Positions 12,301-22,917 of a stretch of 64,000 nt of DNA are shown piece after piece. The DNA is taken from NCBI GenBank assembly GCA_039566865.1, contig CM076945.1, positions 8,359,501-8,423,500 on the forward strand. The letters run 5' to 3'. Both the position numbers and the translations under genes were made by a program. The DNA is from Aurelia coerulea (lineage: Eukaryota > Cnidaria > Scyphozoa > Semaeostomeae > Ulmaridae). Each line of letters begins with the position of its first letter. The first letter of the stretch is position 1. The notes under the pieces are model-generated. The model was not told where the DNA came from, did no database searches, and saw only the letters and a list, made by a program, of their open reading frames with translations.

Positions 12301-15300
12301 CTTTTATCTTTTTTAACTTTTGACTGCAGAAAATTTGTAACTTTTTGCCTTTATATGCATGGCTTATTTGTGGTGAAATTATTAAATCCAAAATGCAAGC
12401 CCTTTGTCGATAAGTAGGCTCAACTTCGAACCATAACGCAATTTTAGGTCCTAATATAAGAAACTAATTAAGAAACTTTTACTACTAACACACCGAAATT
12501 TTCAAGCAAAATTAAGAAAAATATAAAACTAAGTGCTGATCCAAGTTTCTTGTTTAAAAAACGTGTATAGCACTGTCGGCCAGCAGGCACTTGTAGGGAA
12601 GGATGGAGTGATTGAAAATGGAAAGTGTTTTTATTTGAAGATTGATAACTCTCAAGCATTTTGGAACCCGATTCAATGAAATATCTTCAATAGAAACAAG
12701 TTTGCAGAGTAGCAGAAGCAGAAACAAAATGAACTTCCATGCCGTAACTGCATGACTGCAAATTTATATAAAATAGCTAAGCAACACTTGTACAGCATGA
12801 AGTGCAAAGCCTGCATTTTCTTGGCTGCAAAACAGTCACAGCAACATTTTTTCAAAGCCATCTGACCACCAGACTGCTAACTTTGCTTCATGCGTGGAAT
12901 TTCTCCACGCACAGTTTATATCCTGATTCGCATAGCCTCTTTTTCATGCGCACATCTGTTTCGCCGATCACCGATTTGAAGATAGGGCATGACATGCCGC
13001 ACACTTTCACATAGGCCATCCAGACATTTAATCAAAGAAAAGAAGCAAGGAAAACAAAGTACACAATCTCTAATAATTAGGATTGCTCTTTCTTGGCCCG
13101 TTGGCTATAAATCATTTGATTTAAAACTCCGAAATAGTACTGTAGCCTAGTAGTAGAAGTTTGAGTCCTTCAACTGTCCTTCGAAAGAGCTTCACACGAG
13201 CAGTTATCATTTGCAAACAAATCTTCCACGCGCACTTTGCAAAGTTAGCAGTGTGGCTATCTGATACCAATCATCCAACATCTGGCAATGAACTAATAGG
13301 CACTGATCATGACCCATATTTGATTTTCAGGTACAATAACATTGCAATATCTCGGGGATCATGGAAAATATTGCATGTTTCTTTAAAATATCTTAGAAAT
13401 TTCCATCATTATGGCTACTGATTTTTTGAAAATCGTGAAATATAGCTATGCAAGAAGCAGAACATTAGAAATCTACTAACAACAACCATAATTTGTCAAA
13501 AAATAAATTACATGACCCCCAAATGCAAGAGAAAAAAGCACAAATGTCATGAAATTGCATCTTTGAGGCTATGTACTGTTGCTGTTTCTGCAACATCTGA
13601 GTTGGCTATTTGGTTAAGGTAAGATACTGAGAGTTGCTATACTCACTTGCATGCTTATCGGCTTGGCTTACAAGAGCATTAGAAAGATCTCTTCTTCTGT
13701 AGAAGCATGACACTTTAGCCTCAACTTGACCATTTGCAGTCTGCATAAAGAGTAGGTTGTCATGCTTAAACATTTTGAACTGACAAAATTGGCTAAGGCT
13801 TCTTTACGCCCAATTCAAACCAACTCAATCTCTTGATAACAAATCCTTTGATTCTTTAGCAGATTAAGGACAGATTTTGTAAGACAATAGCATGAGTGGC
13901 TTTTGATAGACACTTCAATTCAAAGCGAAAAGGGATCGCAGAAAAAGGAAATTCTCTCAACCAGTAATCCAAAAACAAAGAAAGCCGCAAAAGTTTCTCT
14001 GAAACCCAGGTAGCTACCGCGCTCATTGTGCATTCGAGAAATTGCTCCTAAGAGCAAACACAAGCATATGTCGAAAGAAGAAGGATATATCTACACATAT
14101 ACCACAGGCATTTTATTTCTTTGGCTCAGAAGCTGAGCAGTAATTATTTTAATCACACCCAAAAAATAAGAGAATTGAGTCGCCTCCCAATGCTTCTGAA
14201 CCAAACAAATCAAATGCCAGAGGCAGATGTGTAGATATATCCTTCTTCTTTCGATATATGCTCATGTTTGCTCTTGAAAACAATTTCTGGAATGCACAAC
14301 AAGCAAACTAGCTACCTGGGTTTCAGAGAAATTTTTGCGGCTTTGCTTGTTTTGAATTACTGATTGAGAGAATTTCCTTTGTCTGCCATCGCTAATCGCT
14401 TTGAATCCAGGTGTCAATCAAAAGCTGCTCATGCTATTGTCTTACAAAATCTGTTCTTGTTTAGCAGATTTCATACCATGAAAACTTTTATCACAAAATA
14501 TTAAAGTAGCATGGTAATAAAACTTCTAAAGAAGGGTATGTTCACATAGCTTGAAATGAAATATTATTATTATATTGTTTTTAACAGTTTTGTTTTCATA
14601 TTATTTTTAGTACTCAACAGTGCTTCCAGTCTCCTAGAGGATTTTAATGAGGGTGTTTTCGAGGGGCAGGTAACTCTAGGTCTCTTTGGGGGTTTGGTCA
14701 GTCATTGGTCTGATCCCCTGGGATGGATTTTTAGCTAATGTAACAACCATTACCCTTGTTTACTCTGAAACACTTCAAACTCTAGCATTCTTTTTATTCC
14801 CATTTGGGTTTTATTTCAATGGTAGTCATGCTTATTAGGGATGGATTTCATTGTTTTGGCTCTTTTCAATCTTAATTTTAACCTACACTAGGTTGTTTAC
14901 CGTAGGATATAACTGCTTGGTTGCTCTATTGTAAAGTTTAGCAGAAGAAGATTTTTTATTGAAACGTACGAGACATTTTTAACAGTGTTGTTTTTATGGT
15001 TTATTTCTGTTTAAATTAAGAAGGTGGTTTAGATTATATATTATCATTATTATCAATTTCTTTATCATTGGATTGCAATAAAAAGATAGCTAAAAGTAGT
15101 CAGTTAATTAATTCAATGCTAACAACTTTAAAATACAAATATTACATAAGAAAATAATGGATAAATATTTACAAGTCATCAAAAGTATACAGTATAAATG
15201 CTGCAGATAGATATCTAAAAATATTTACTGTATCATAAAAAGCTCAAACTGGGAATAAAGGTCAATCAGGTCTATTGAAAATATGACAACAAAATTATCT

Positions 15301-18017
15301 GAATTCTTGGAGTTGAAATTTCAGGTCTCAAATACCACAATAGCACCTACCTGTATTCATAATCAGCAAAATGTAAACAATATAATCACTACCACTCACT
15401 TGGGCCATTTAAATGCATTTAGCTTAGATTAAGTTGAGAACGCAAACCTTTTGTCAAAATAACAATAAATTGTTCCCAATTTCTTTAAGACAAAGATAAT
15501 TGAAATCATATAGGCAGAGGCATCACGAGATAGCTAATAAAAAGAGAAAATTAAATAAATGAAATACTAGACTTTACATGCAAAAAAGTGTATAGCCTTG
15601 CCACACAAACCTTAGTCAACTCTTCAATCCTCCGTATCTGGTATGGATGACTTGGTTGGGTTTCAACATAAACATAATCTGAAAACAAAGGACAATGAAA
15701 ATGGCGTCTAAAATGTCCTATCACTCAACATCCTTGGAACAAAAAGAAAATAGATTTCTCTCCAAGCCAGACCACAAATCAAAGAGCTTTGGCAGAAAAT
15801 ACTCACCATTTTTTTGTCTTTTTTGAGTAGATTCCAAAACTTTTTAAGGTTCATATCAATGTTTGTGTGAATTACAAGATGACACTTTTAAGGATAGCAG
15901 TGTTACTCTTAAATGGAACAAAAATTGATTGGCAAGTTGAAATTTTGATGTAAAGTAGTCTTTTGACTGATGGGAATACTTGTTAAGCATTTTTTACTTA
16001 GGTAATTTTCTGGGCATTGTAGAAATCCGCAAGGAAACTGAGTTCTTACGTCAACAAACAAAACTTATTCCACCAAGCAACAAATCCACTTCCTGATTCC
16101 CAATTTGCCTCCAAGAGCTACCTTTTGTCTTATCGAGCTCAGCCTTTAGAAAATTTGTTCATTGTTTTTTTAACCATTAGGCTGTTTCCAGACTAAAAAG
16201 TTTCATGAAATCACTTTCAACCTAAGAAGTAGGTGGCAAATAAAAAAAATATATTACAAAGTATATATAATTTGGGATTTCCCCTGGGGATTAAATCATC
16301 AATTGTCAGAATGCGCTTTTTTGAAAATCAACTTTGACTTTTCATGGCCTGTAAGGAGTGGCTGGTTTTTCGTTGGCATACCTATGGTTGGTTTGGAGTG
16401 TTCCCAGATCTAAGTCAAAATTATGTCTCATTGCATGGGACGGAAGGCTGCTATTTAATTGTGAAATTAGATTCTTAAAGTAGAAAAAAGCTGAAATGAA
16501 TGATCCTTGAATAGAGCTACAATTTTATTTGTTTTTGCCAAGTTGCACATGGATAAAATTTTACATCTAGGTCATGGAACACTTTCTGTTCAATTTTTGC
16601 TTGTGGCCCATGGCCAAAACCTCCAAAGCCTCATTTTCACAAATCAATCTGACGGCAAATAGGCGAAGAGGACAAAGGAAACTTGTGAAGATTTTTCTCA
16701 GTTTTAGTTATCTTCATAAAGGCAACCAGGACAAAAAACTGTTTGAAATTTCCTGGATGTTTTTGAAGAAATCTAATGTCCAGATGTTTGGTGATAAAAA
16801 TTTGGATGCCGGTCAATTGTTATTACTATTGTTTCTCTGCCAGAATTTCTATTGTTCAAGGTTCAGTGCCCCATTGGTATGTGTGTAAAATTGGGGAGGC
16901 CATAACTCCTTGAAACCTGGAGATATTTTAACCGTCATCCAAATTCGTATAACCAAACATCTTGCCAGTAGATTTCTTCAAACAAATTTGGGAAATTTCC
17001 AGCAGTTTTTTGTCCTAGTTGCCTTTTATGAAGGTAGGTAAAATTGAGAAAAATCCTTACAGGTTTCTTTTGTCTTTTTTACTTATTCGCAGTCTGATTG
17101 GTCCATGAAAATGAGGCTTTGGAGGTTTTCGGCCATGAGCAAAATTTGGTGGAAACATTTGATTCCTATATGCTATGCCTGTATGCACTGAGACCTTGCT
17201 GACAAATTCATTTGGGGCATAGAAGGTTTTGTAAACAATAAAATATATAATTTTTTTAAAGTAACATAGTGGGACAAAATTGTGGATTGATACTGGATTT
17301 AGTAAACTGTGAATATTTCTGCTTCAAAGGCGTTGTTACTCTAACATTTTGTAAGTAAGTTACCAAATTATCACACCACACTTAGACTGCCAAATTACTA
17401 TTGGATTACCAAACTTTCAAAGTCCCATGAGGATTTTACGGCAACCAGGATGGACGAGATCAACGACCACTGCACTGGCACTGTGCTGTGGAATGCGGGC
17501 CTAAAAATATTTCTCCAATCCATGTCTGCACATTTCCAGTGCAGAAAGTACTTAAAACCTTTTTGTCGAAAAGCGTAGCCCTTTGATCTCAAGCCTTCAA
17601 AGTGAAATAAACGATTTAATAAACACGGCGAGAGAAGTACAGATAAAACCGTGCACCTGACTACCATCTTCGACTCGCATAAAACAACAAAGGCCATTCA
17701 TGCGTTTTTAGGCCTGGGCCTATTGTCGGGATGGCGGCATTTCAAATTGATCAATTTACAACCGTTTATTCAGCCGTGTATCTTGAAAACCCAGCCTCAA
17801 TATTGGCATATTTCAAATGTCTAAGCTGTTTGGAAGTTAGAGAAATATTTTGCGACAAAATTTAACGTTCACGTGTTGAATTCATGTACATTTTCAAGTG
17901 AGTGTTCGAACGGCGACGGATCACCTGAGACCGGCGGCGTCGAATCTGGCCGCCGTCTGAAGATGGATAAGGCCCGTTCTTACCTCCAACACGATAAATG
18001 TTTGATGCTGGAAGCAT
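258..18017 (-). CDS. MTA: MTA-family NuRD subunit (BAH-ELM2-SANT-GATA), 13 exons, 3' end outside window
   Basis: MTA proteins are core subunits of the NuRD nucleosome remodelling and deacetylase complex in the nucleus; in the known family ELM2-SANT recruits HDAC1/2. I assembled 13 coding exons on the minus strand from homology plus AG/GT splice sites. Every phase closes, giving about 379 residues. Domains in order: BAH (about 1-165; the start reads NIYRVGDYVYVE across the first junction), ELM2 (about 166-275; contains [11 protein letters not shown] and [11 protein letters not shown]), SANT (about 280-330; [20 protein letters not shown]), then the first Cys pair of the GATA finger (CESC). The rest of the GATA finger and the C-terminal tail lie left of position 1. 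Introns hold many foldback elements. The family call is very secure. Which paralogue it is cannot be said; non-vertebrates usually have one MTA. Confidence 0.95.
829..887 (-). CDS. MTA: MTA exon 12
   Basis: Encodes [19 protein letters not shown], the basic linker after SANT in MTA proteins. Acceptor TTTTCTAG, donor CAG|GTAAAT. Confidence 0.93.
1393..1467 (-). CDS. MTA: MTA exon 11 (SANT)
   Basis: Encodes [20 protein letters not shown] and KYVQQ, the last SANT helix. 75 bp, phase 0 on both sides. Donor CAA|GTAAGT. Confidence 0.96.
3130..3200 (-). CDS. MTA: MTA exon 10 (SANT)
   Basis: Encodes [20 protein letters not shown] and QEY, the first SANT helices. Donor TAT|GTAAGT, acceptor TATTTCAG. 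Confidence 0.95.
3345..3660. repeat. GCGAAAGTTT-rich repeat block
   Basis: Irregular repeats of GCGAAAGTTT and GCGAAATTTCC lie in both orientations. The block opens with GAAACTTTCGGG and closes with the complementary CGCGAAAGTTTCC. Probably a degenerate foldback in an MTA intron. No coding potential. Confidence 0.55.
3856..3973 (-). CDS. MTA: MTA exon 9 (ELM2-SANT junction)
   Basis: Encodes [20 protein letters not shown] and on to [10 protein letters not shown]. Donor CAG|GTAAGT-like, acceptor TTTTTCAG. Confidence 0.96.
4431..5033. mobile_element. CCGGGTGA foldback element, copy 1
   Basis: Termini are TACCGGGTGACCCAAAAAAA and its inverted counterpart at 5033, matching over about 30 bp with three or so mismatches. 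Inside, a second inverted repeat brackets the centre (around 4655 and 4810). TA at both ends suggests a TA target duplication. Non-autonomous, no transposase. Lies in an MTA intron and ends 20 bp from exon 8. Confidence 0.8.
5054..5153 (-). CDS. MTA: MTA exon 8 (ELM2 C-terminal half)
   Basis: Encodes [20 protein letters not shown] then [13 protein letters not shown], the most conserved MTA stretch. Acceptor TTTCTAG, donor CTG|GTTTGT. A foldback element ends only about 20 bp beyond the donor. Confidence 0.97.
5531..5633 (-). CDS. MTA: MTA exon 7 (ELM2)
   Basis: Encodes [20 protein letters not shown] and LVLA, the ELM2 middle. Acceptor ATTTTCAG, donor CAAG|GTAGCC. Confidence 0.94.
5725..6385. 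repeat. CAAGGCT-rich repeat with internal duplication
   Basis: Many CAAGGCT / CCTTGTA words occur at 5740-5960. The segment ATGGCTATTACATGGCC with its 3' neighbour occurs at about 5972 and again at about 6356. A second unit beginning AAGTTCTTTTGAATTCGTCA occurs at about 6138 and 6270. The arrangement suggests a local duplication. In an MTA intron; no gene. Confidence 0.6.
6978..7095 (-). CDS. MTA: MTA exon 6 (BAH end / ELM2 start)
   Basis: Encodes [20 protein letters not shown] followed by [10 protein letters not shown]. The [12 protein letters not shown] block is diagnostic of MTA. Acceptor ATGACAG, donor GATC|GTGAGT. Confidence 0.96.
8015..9768. mobile_element. 1.75-kb foldback element with 10-bp target duplication
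   Basis: GGCCAGGTCTATAA at 8015 is mirrored by TTATAGACCTGGCC ending at 9768. Arms of about 540-560 bp (8015-8577 and 9216-9768) are near-complementary. Each arm carries several smaller palindromes made of GGTCCGCG and TTTTAGAATTT modules. GTTTTTACTG flanks the element exactly on both sides (8005-8014, 9769-9778), a perfect 10-bp duplication. No transposase is recognised inside. A 9-11-bp duplication and very long inverted repeats fit Mutator-type foldbacks (inference). It sits in MTA intron 5 with no splice site nearby. Confidence 0.88.
11385..11448 (-). CDS. MTA: MTA exon 5 (BAH)
   Basis: Encodes [20 protein letters not shown] and a final D, matching the family GKCSVTL motif. Donor GAT|GTAAGT. 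Confidence 0.94.
11918..12044 (-). CDS. MTA: MTA exon 4 (BAH, acidic linker)
   Basis: Encodes an acidic stretch ([18 protein letters not shown]) followed by [13 protein letters not shown], the conserved MTA helix. Donor CAG|GTAGAA, acceptor TTTGTAG. Phases join exons 3 and 5 without a shift. Confidence 0.94.
12145..12569 (-). mobile_element. ~425-bp AAGAAACT element, copy 1 (inverted orientation)
   Basis: Starts near CATGTACATGTTTTTTTATC and ends in AAAAAACGTGTATAG. Between them are several TTTCTTAA/TTAAGAAAC words and a segment homologous, in reverse orientation, to the elements at 38170 and 50752. Non-coding, in an MTA intron. Confidence 0.75.
13647..13740 (-). CDS. MTA: MTA exon 3 (BAH)
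   Basis: Acceptor TTTATGCAG and donor GCAA|GTGAGT. Encodes [20 protein letters not shown] and on to QADKHA, near-identical to the BAH core of known MTA proteins. Confidence 0.96.
13866..14461. mobile_element. ~600-bp foldback family, copy 1
   Basis: The left end AAGGACAGATTTTGTAAGAC is mirrored by the right end GTCTTACAAAATCTGTTCTT. The arms meet near 14160. TAGCAGATT flanks on both sides (13857-13865, 14462-14470), a 9-bp target duplication. Homologous copies are at 45951 and 56109. Non-autonomous; in MTA intron 2. Confidence 0.87.
15611..15678 (-). CDS. MTA: MTA exon 2 (BAH)
   Basis: Acceptor TTTTCAG and donor AAG|GTTTGT. Reads [20 protein letters not shown] and on to LTK, the start of the MTA BAH domain. 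68 bp, 1-nt phase in and phase 0 out. Confidence 0.95.
16574..17170. mobile_element. diverged copy of the 35.8-kb foldback
   Basis: The left part TGGCCCATGGCCAAAACCTC and the right part GAGGTTTTCGGCCATGAGC are inverted. Both arms share AAAGCCTCATTTTCA and TTTTTTGTCCT with the element at 35792-36511. Arms are eroded and no clear target duplication was found. In MTA intron 1. Confidence 0.65.
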
Positions 18018-18300
18018 CTTGGAAACAGGAGCCGAAGACTCATATCCAGCCTTGAATCTTGACATCTTGGATTGCTTGTATGTGTACTAGAAACGGCGAG
18101 GTTGCGGAGCCATCGTCAGGTTCCTTCTTTGGTAAACAGGCATACAATCAAAAGGATGCAATTAGAAAGAAGAGACGACAAGGAACAATCAATCCGCGCC
18201 GCAGCGCGGTCATGCAGATCGTTGACACCTACGTCATCAACCCCCCTCGAAGCCGTTTGAAATGGATTACAAAACTTTTGAAAACAGTACAATGGCAAAG
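17870..18300. promoter_or_regulatory. CpG-richer MTA 5' region
   Basis: CpG dinucleotides are clearly denser here (GGCGACGG, CCGGCGGCGTCG, CCGCGCCGCAGCGCGG) than in the surrounding AT-rich DNA. The stretch spans the MTA start codon and is its probable promoter and 5' leader. No TATA box or start site can be fixed. Confidence 0.4.
17984..18017 (-). CDS. MTA: MTA exon 1 (start codon)
   Basis: Encodes [11 protein letters not shown] plus one base, then the donor G|GTAAGA. The ATG at 18017-18015 matches the usual MTA start, a few residues before YRVGDYV. An in-frame upstream ATG at 18065 would add 16 residues and cannot be excluded. Confidence 0.88.
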
Positions 18301-20320
18301 TTGTACGTAAATGTGTTCTGCACTGGTCAAATTTTATCACGAACATCGTACGCAGGCGATTTCTACTCAAGCGGACACATAATGTCCGATTTTTTAAAGT
18401 GTTCAGATAGTTCAGATTTTAAAAATTAAAGAGTATTACAACCTCGTCCCCAGGGCCTTCCGTTGAGAATCGCTAAGATTGTCAGGAATTCAGGAATTTG
18501 CTTAAGACAAAAAGCCAAAGCTCTGGTTTGCAAGTGGACGCAAATTTGAGCTTTCAAGATTGACATTTCTGCTCTCAAAGCCCAATACCAACAAACGAGG
18601 TATCTATATGTTCAAGTTAAATATCGAGGAACATTTTGAGAGTGATTAGCCATTAATTAAAGCTAAATTCTCATCGATGGAGTCAACCAAATCTGTAATA
18701 CATTTTTTGGGACACCCGGTACTGCCCAGTATTATTGCATTGATATTCAGGGAACAGTGTCCTTGAAACGGGGGTTGTTTCTTTTCGCTCACTAGGTTTG
18801 CAGAGAAACAGCGTTGACAGAAATGACAAAGTATACAGTAAATCTATTTCACTCGAATTTTACGAAGCATTATACCACGCAGCTTCTACTCTTAAAATAG
18901 TTAAACGTAACTTTAGCTACTATACGTTTGAATGTATGAAAATTAATTCTGAAGTATACTCTTCTGGAACAGAGCCCAAATAGATAAGCATAACATCATA
19001 TTGTCAACGTCAAATGTGGGTCGGCAAAAATTTGGAAGTTTGATACCCTGTCCCGGAGTAAAACTTTAAAAACAATACCCTATTCTTGGGTTTCTTCATA
19101 CAAAATTGTAGCCTGCCCTGGGAATTTGATAGAAATTTGATAGAAATCTATCAGAAAATGCGGAATTGTTGCTATCCAACGATTTAAATCATATTCGAAT
19201 AATTTTGATCAATAGCAGCATAACTTATAGCTTAAAAACCCCCATATTTTGAGCATACATACACTTGAGAACATACCGCGAATCTTACGCTTAGACTCTT
19301 TCACAGTATGCTTCAAAAACCCAATAATTAAATTTCAGAAGTTCTCTTATTGAGCGATGTTGAAAGGATGATCAATATCCCTAAATTAAACCTCAACAAG
19401 AAAAAGTCAACTTGAATTGAATTTTTAAAAGGCCGAAAATTTTCAATCACCCAGTATTCAGAAAAGATGTGCTTTGAAGCAATTTTTCTGCAAATAAGTA
19501 AATGTTTTTAAATGTTACAGATGTGAGACTGATGGCACAAAGACACATTCTAGCGATTAAGATGATGCTTCCCTACATTTAAGGTTCCAGCCTTAATGAC
19601 GCAGAAGCTGCAGGGGGCATGGGAATTACACGAAAGGACCTGGCAAAGATTCTTCAAATTTCGTTGAAAGTCTGTTGCTTTAGTTTAGCATCACACTCTC
19701 TAGTCTACATGTCAATACTCTCCTTTAAAATTCGGCAAAATTGGATTCCTTCAAAAATTTAGCCTTTGGCGAAGGCAGTGCCAGATTTGGCCCAATGAAG
19801 TTCTCAAAAATGTGAGTCTGTGGGGTCATTTCACAATCCTGAACTTGCAAGGGTTGACTTTCAATGATCCACATTTTCTAAACGTTACATGAAAGTTTAA
19901 AGCCTTGACATGAGATAGGGAGGAAAACGCATGCCATGACAATATACGGTCAATACCTCTCTTACCACCTCGATCTAAACAAAATATAGTGGCGAACACC
20001 AGGGGCAAGGGGTTGTCGTCGCGCAGAACCACCAGAACGTTGGAGTTAACAAACAATGATCTATACAAATTGGAGTAAGCAATGCTTTTACACTGAAACG
20101 ATAGCTTCACCCCAACTATTTGGCAAAGAGCCCGCCACTGAAGGAAGACATAATTTCTCGTCAAGGTTACAAGAATTGCTTAAAGATTTAGTTTCTTGCA
20201 AAATAATGAAAAGTTAAACAGTCTTCAAATGGGTTACTTAAATGGACTTCACGCATATTATTTTGAACGAATGTTGTTAAAGCATAAAATGTTTGCATAA
20301 TAAAATTACTTCACAACTAT
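18301..20320. other. intergenic, no gene recognised
   Basis: Only short ORFs. 19035-19205 is a truncated copy of the element at 58560-58979 (shares ATACCCTGTCCCGGAGTAAA and GTAGCCTGCCCTGGGAATTT). A lone terminus resembling the CCGGGTGA family (GGGACACCCGGTAC) occurs at about 18708. Nothing else supportable. Confidence 0.5.
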
Positions 20321-20441
20321 AGTCTGTCTTAAATTAGATGTCACCTGCAAATACCCGCGAATAACAATAATAGAAGTGTTTTGCAAAGGAATTTTGCGTT
20401 ATCGCAAATCTCAGATGACATCTAATTTGAGATAGACTTTA
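20321..20441. mobile_element. ~120-bp palindromic MITE, copy 1
   Basis: Ends AGTCTGTCTTAAATTAGATG and CATCTAATTTGAGATAGACT are inverted. The interior has AATTTTGCG / CGCAAA words. A second copy in the opposite orientation is at 32036-32153. Confidence 0.75.
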
Positions 20442-20994
20442 AGTAACTTTCTATATAATAAAACATTAGTAAATCAGCATGATAAGAAAATATTGAATTT
20501 GATTCGACTTGTCCTTGTTCTTACGTATAATACAGCGATAATTAGTCTAGGGGCATTTCAACGTTGCCCTAGCATCTCATCAACATCACCAGACTGCTCA
20601 GCAGGAGCTTCAACCGTTTAATTCTTTCCATTACGCAGCATAGAGCTCAAATCTTTAAAAAGGTGAGTTTAAAATTCAGTTACATTTTCCTTTGAACAGA
20701 ATTGCCTAAAAGGAACTTGTGGTATTTTGCTGGAAATTTAACGTTGAAATTTTTCTATAGCTTAAAGGGGCTGTACAACCCGTCCTCTCTGCGTGGCTCT
20801 GCGTGTCAAAATCATCAAATCTGTTCAGGCTAAACACAATATAGCTCATGGCGTATTTTGCACAGAGAATAGTAATCCAAAGTATCTGCGATAATCCTGG
20901 TGATCGAAGATTTGATGGAGGATTTGTTCTACTTTCTAACGCCGAATATTTGAAAGTTTTAATGGATATCAAAAGTTCCATCACATTTCATAGA

Positions 20995-21608
20995 TATCCT
21001 GGGTGAACCAGAAAAAAGTTCCCACTTTTGAACATTCCTGGCATCAAGAGTACTGGATGGACTGGAATGAATCAATATTTGCTTGACAGCCAAAAGATCG
21101 AATTATTTTTGTGATTTTTCTCGCCTTTTTACGAGCACTGGAAAAATTAGAAAATTCAAATTTAGAAAAACTTGGTGGTTGCAAAATGACTGAAAAAGGC
21201 CTAAATATCTAATCAAATCATAAAGGACTCCTCGCTCAGAATAACAGAGAAATAGCCATTTCTCATGGGTAAGAGATATCGTCTGCACATTTAATGCCAA
21301 GGGATTGAAAATCTTTAGTATCTGTTTGAGAATCTATGTCTTATTACTCTTGAGAGAGGTGAAACGCCCCTGTGTATTGTTCTGTGTGAGGAGAGTCCTA
21401 ACGATTTGATCAAGTGTTTTAAGCCCTTTTTCAGTCATTTTACAAACATGAAACTTTTGCAAAGTTAAATTTACCGATATTTGCAGTGCTCGTAAGAAGA
21501 CGAGAAAAATCACTGGCTTTTAACTAGAATTGGAATCATCCAAAGTCATGAAGTACTTGTGGTGCTACGTATTTTCGAAAGTGGTAACTTTTTCTTGCTC
21601 ACCCGGTA
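20995..21608. mobile_element. CCGGGTGA foldback element, copy 2
   Basis: Left end ATCCTGGGTGAACCAGAAAA; right end CTTGCTCACCCGGTA. Both halves contain TTTTTCTCG...CGAGCA and GATCAAA words in inverted order. Closely related to copy 3 at 29924. No transposase. Confidence 0.75.
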
Positions 21609-22058
21609 GACAAGAAAACACTGGAATGAAACTTACGTAGAAGCTGCGATGAAACTGGCCGCCATTAAAAACCCAAGGCTTTAGTCACGTGCGCAGGTTG
21701 TCCCGCACTTTCCGATTGTTTACAAAAATCGCGTACAGCCCCTTTAATCATTTTCAAAATAGCGGCGTTTTTATTTTTGTTGAAAGAGTTCATGGCAAAT
21801 TTTGAATAAAATTAAAATCGTAGCAAAATCCTAAATCAATACAGGGAAAATGATATAGTATTCATGAATACCATAGTTTATGAAGGTCTGCGATATGATG
21901 GCAAGCAGAAATCTGTTGCTCTTCTGGTTTCAGATTTCGAAATTTGATGCTGTCGCACCTTCAAATATGATAAATACCACCATTTCCAAACAAACTGAGA
22001 TATCAAAAACATTCAATGGCAGATTTACAGCAAAGAGCGCTAATTTCCTTTCAAGCCT

Positions 22059-22625
22059 TTTAAAGAGCCACTGCTGACATATGTGCTTTGCGCCTGTGCG
22101 AATCCCACAATGCATTGCTTCTTCGACTTTCTGGGTGTCTAAAAGTGTTTTTTGGCCTAGCATGTCAACATTATCGCGGATGTGGAAAGAAGCCTACCTC
22201 AATTCCACTGTTGCCTCCTCCATCATTATCTTCATCGCTTTCTTCTTGGACGGTCATGATGCGCGATCCGTAGATATGTGGATTATTTCCTGTCGTTCTT
22301 GTTGTTGTACGGTTTAGTTTGCCATATCGAACGGTTCAAATACGAAGTTTAAATTACGAAAGAAAATGACGAGGCCACTTTGCCCTCCAGAGGACTGTAT
22401 TTCAAATTAACATAATAAAACAGACGCTATAAGTAAAGAAAGGGCCTATAGAATTGTGGTTAATACGTGTGAAATATTCCGCTCTTGTTTTCAGCAATGA
22501 CGGAAATATAAAACAATAAACGATAATAAGCGCAAACAAAACATTGTTCTTCGTCGCCATTGGTGTTTACCTCCTTTCAATTTTCTAAGCGCGCAAAGCA
22601 CTTATGTCAGCAGTGGCTCTTTAAA
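22059..22625. repeat. 567-bp block bounded by 35-bp inverted repeats
   Basis: 22059-22093 and 22591-22625 are inverted copies (TTTAAAGAGCCACTGCTGAC and continuing) with one mismatch in 35. The block contains the two candidate minus-strand exons described separately. It could be a MITE or a rearranged gene fragment. Confidence 0.6.
22198..22560 (-). CDS. possible small secreted-protein gene, two candidate exons
   Basis: Not recognised. A 52-codon minus-strand ORF (22402-22560) starts MATKNNVLFALIIVYCFIFP, a basic-hydrophobic signal-peptide-like start. A second stretch (22198-22289) encodes acidic MTVQEESDEDNDGGG and ends at GAG|GTAGGC. Splicing ACAC|GTATTA (exon end 22467) to CGACAG|GA (exon start 22289) keeps frame. 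The acceptor has no pyrimidine tract, so the join is weak. No homologue recognised; it could be chance or a gene remnant inside the inverted-repeat block. Confidence 0.18.
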
Positions 22626-22917
22626 GTGCACATCCAGTGCAAAGTTTTTCTTTTTTCAAATGATAGACCAACTTGATATAATCATAATTGTCAAAAACAA
22701 AAATTAAATCGGCTGAGTAGTTTTTGATTTATGCGTTGATGAAGTTGAGGATTTGGGCAAAATGCGGTTCCACGGCCGGGCTTTTGTAGCATGATGGGAG
22801 ATCTGGGTCGAGACGCGTGTGACGATGACCCAGGAAGGCAATATTTGTGGCCTACTCTATTCACTTGGAACTCAAGTAAACTTTGGAAGCATAAAACCGA
22901 ATCGTTTATATCTGAAT

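Noticed and set aside
17862..18065. 67-codon minus-strand ORF
   Set aside because: Its first part is MTA exon 1 and possible leader; beyond the donor it reads intron.
20706..20984. 92-codon minus-strand ORF
   Set aside because: No domain, no splice context, compositionally like surrounding intergenic DNA.
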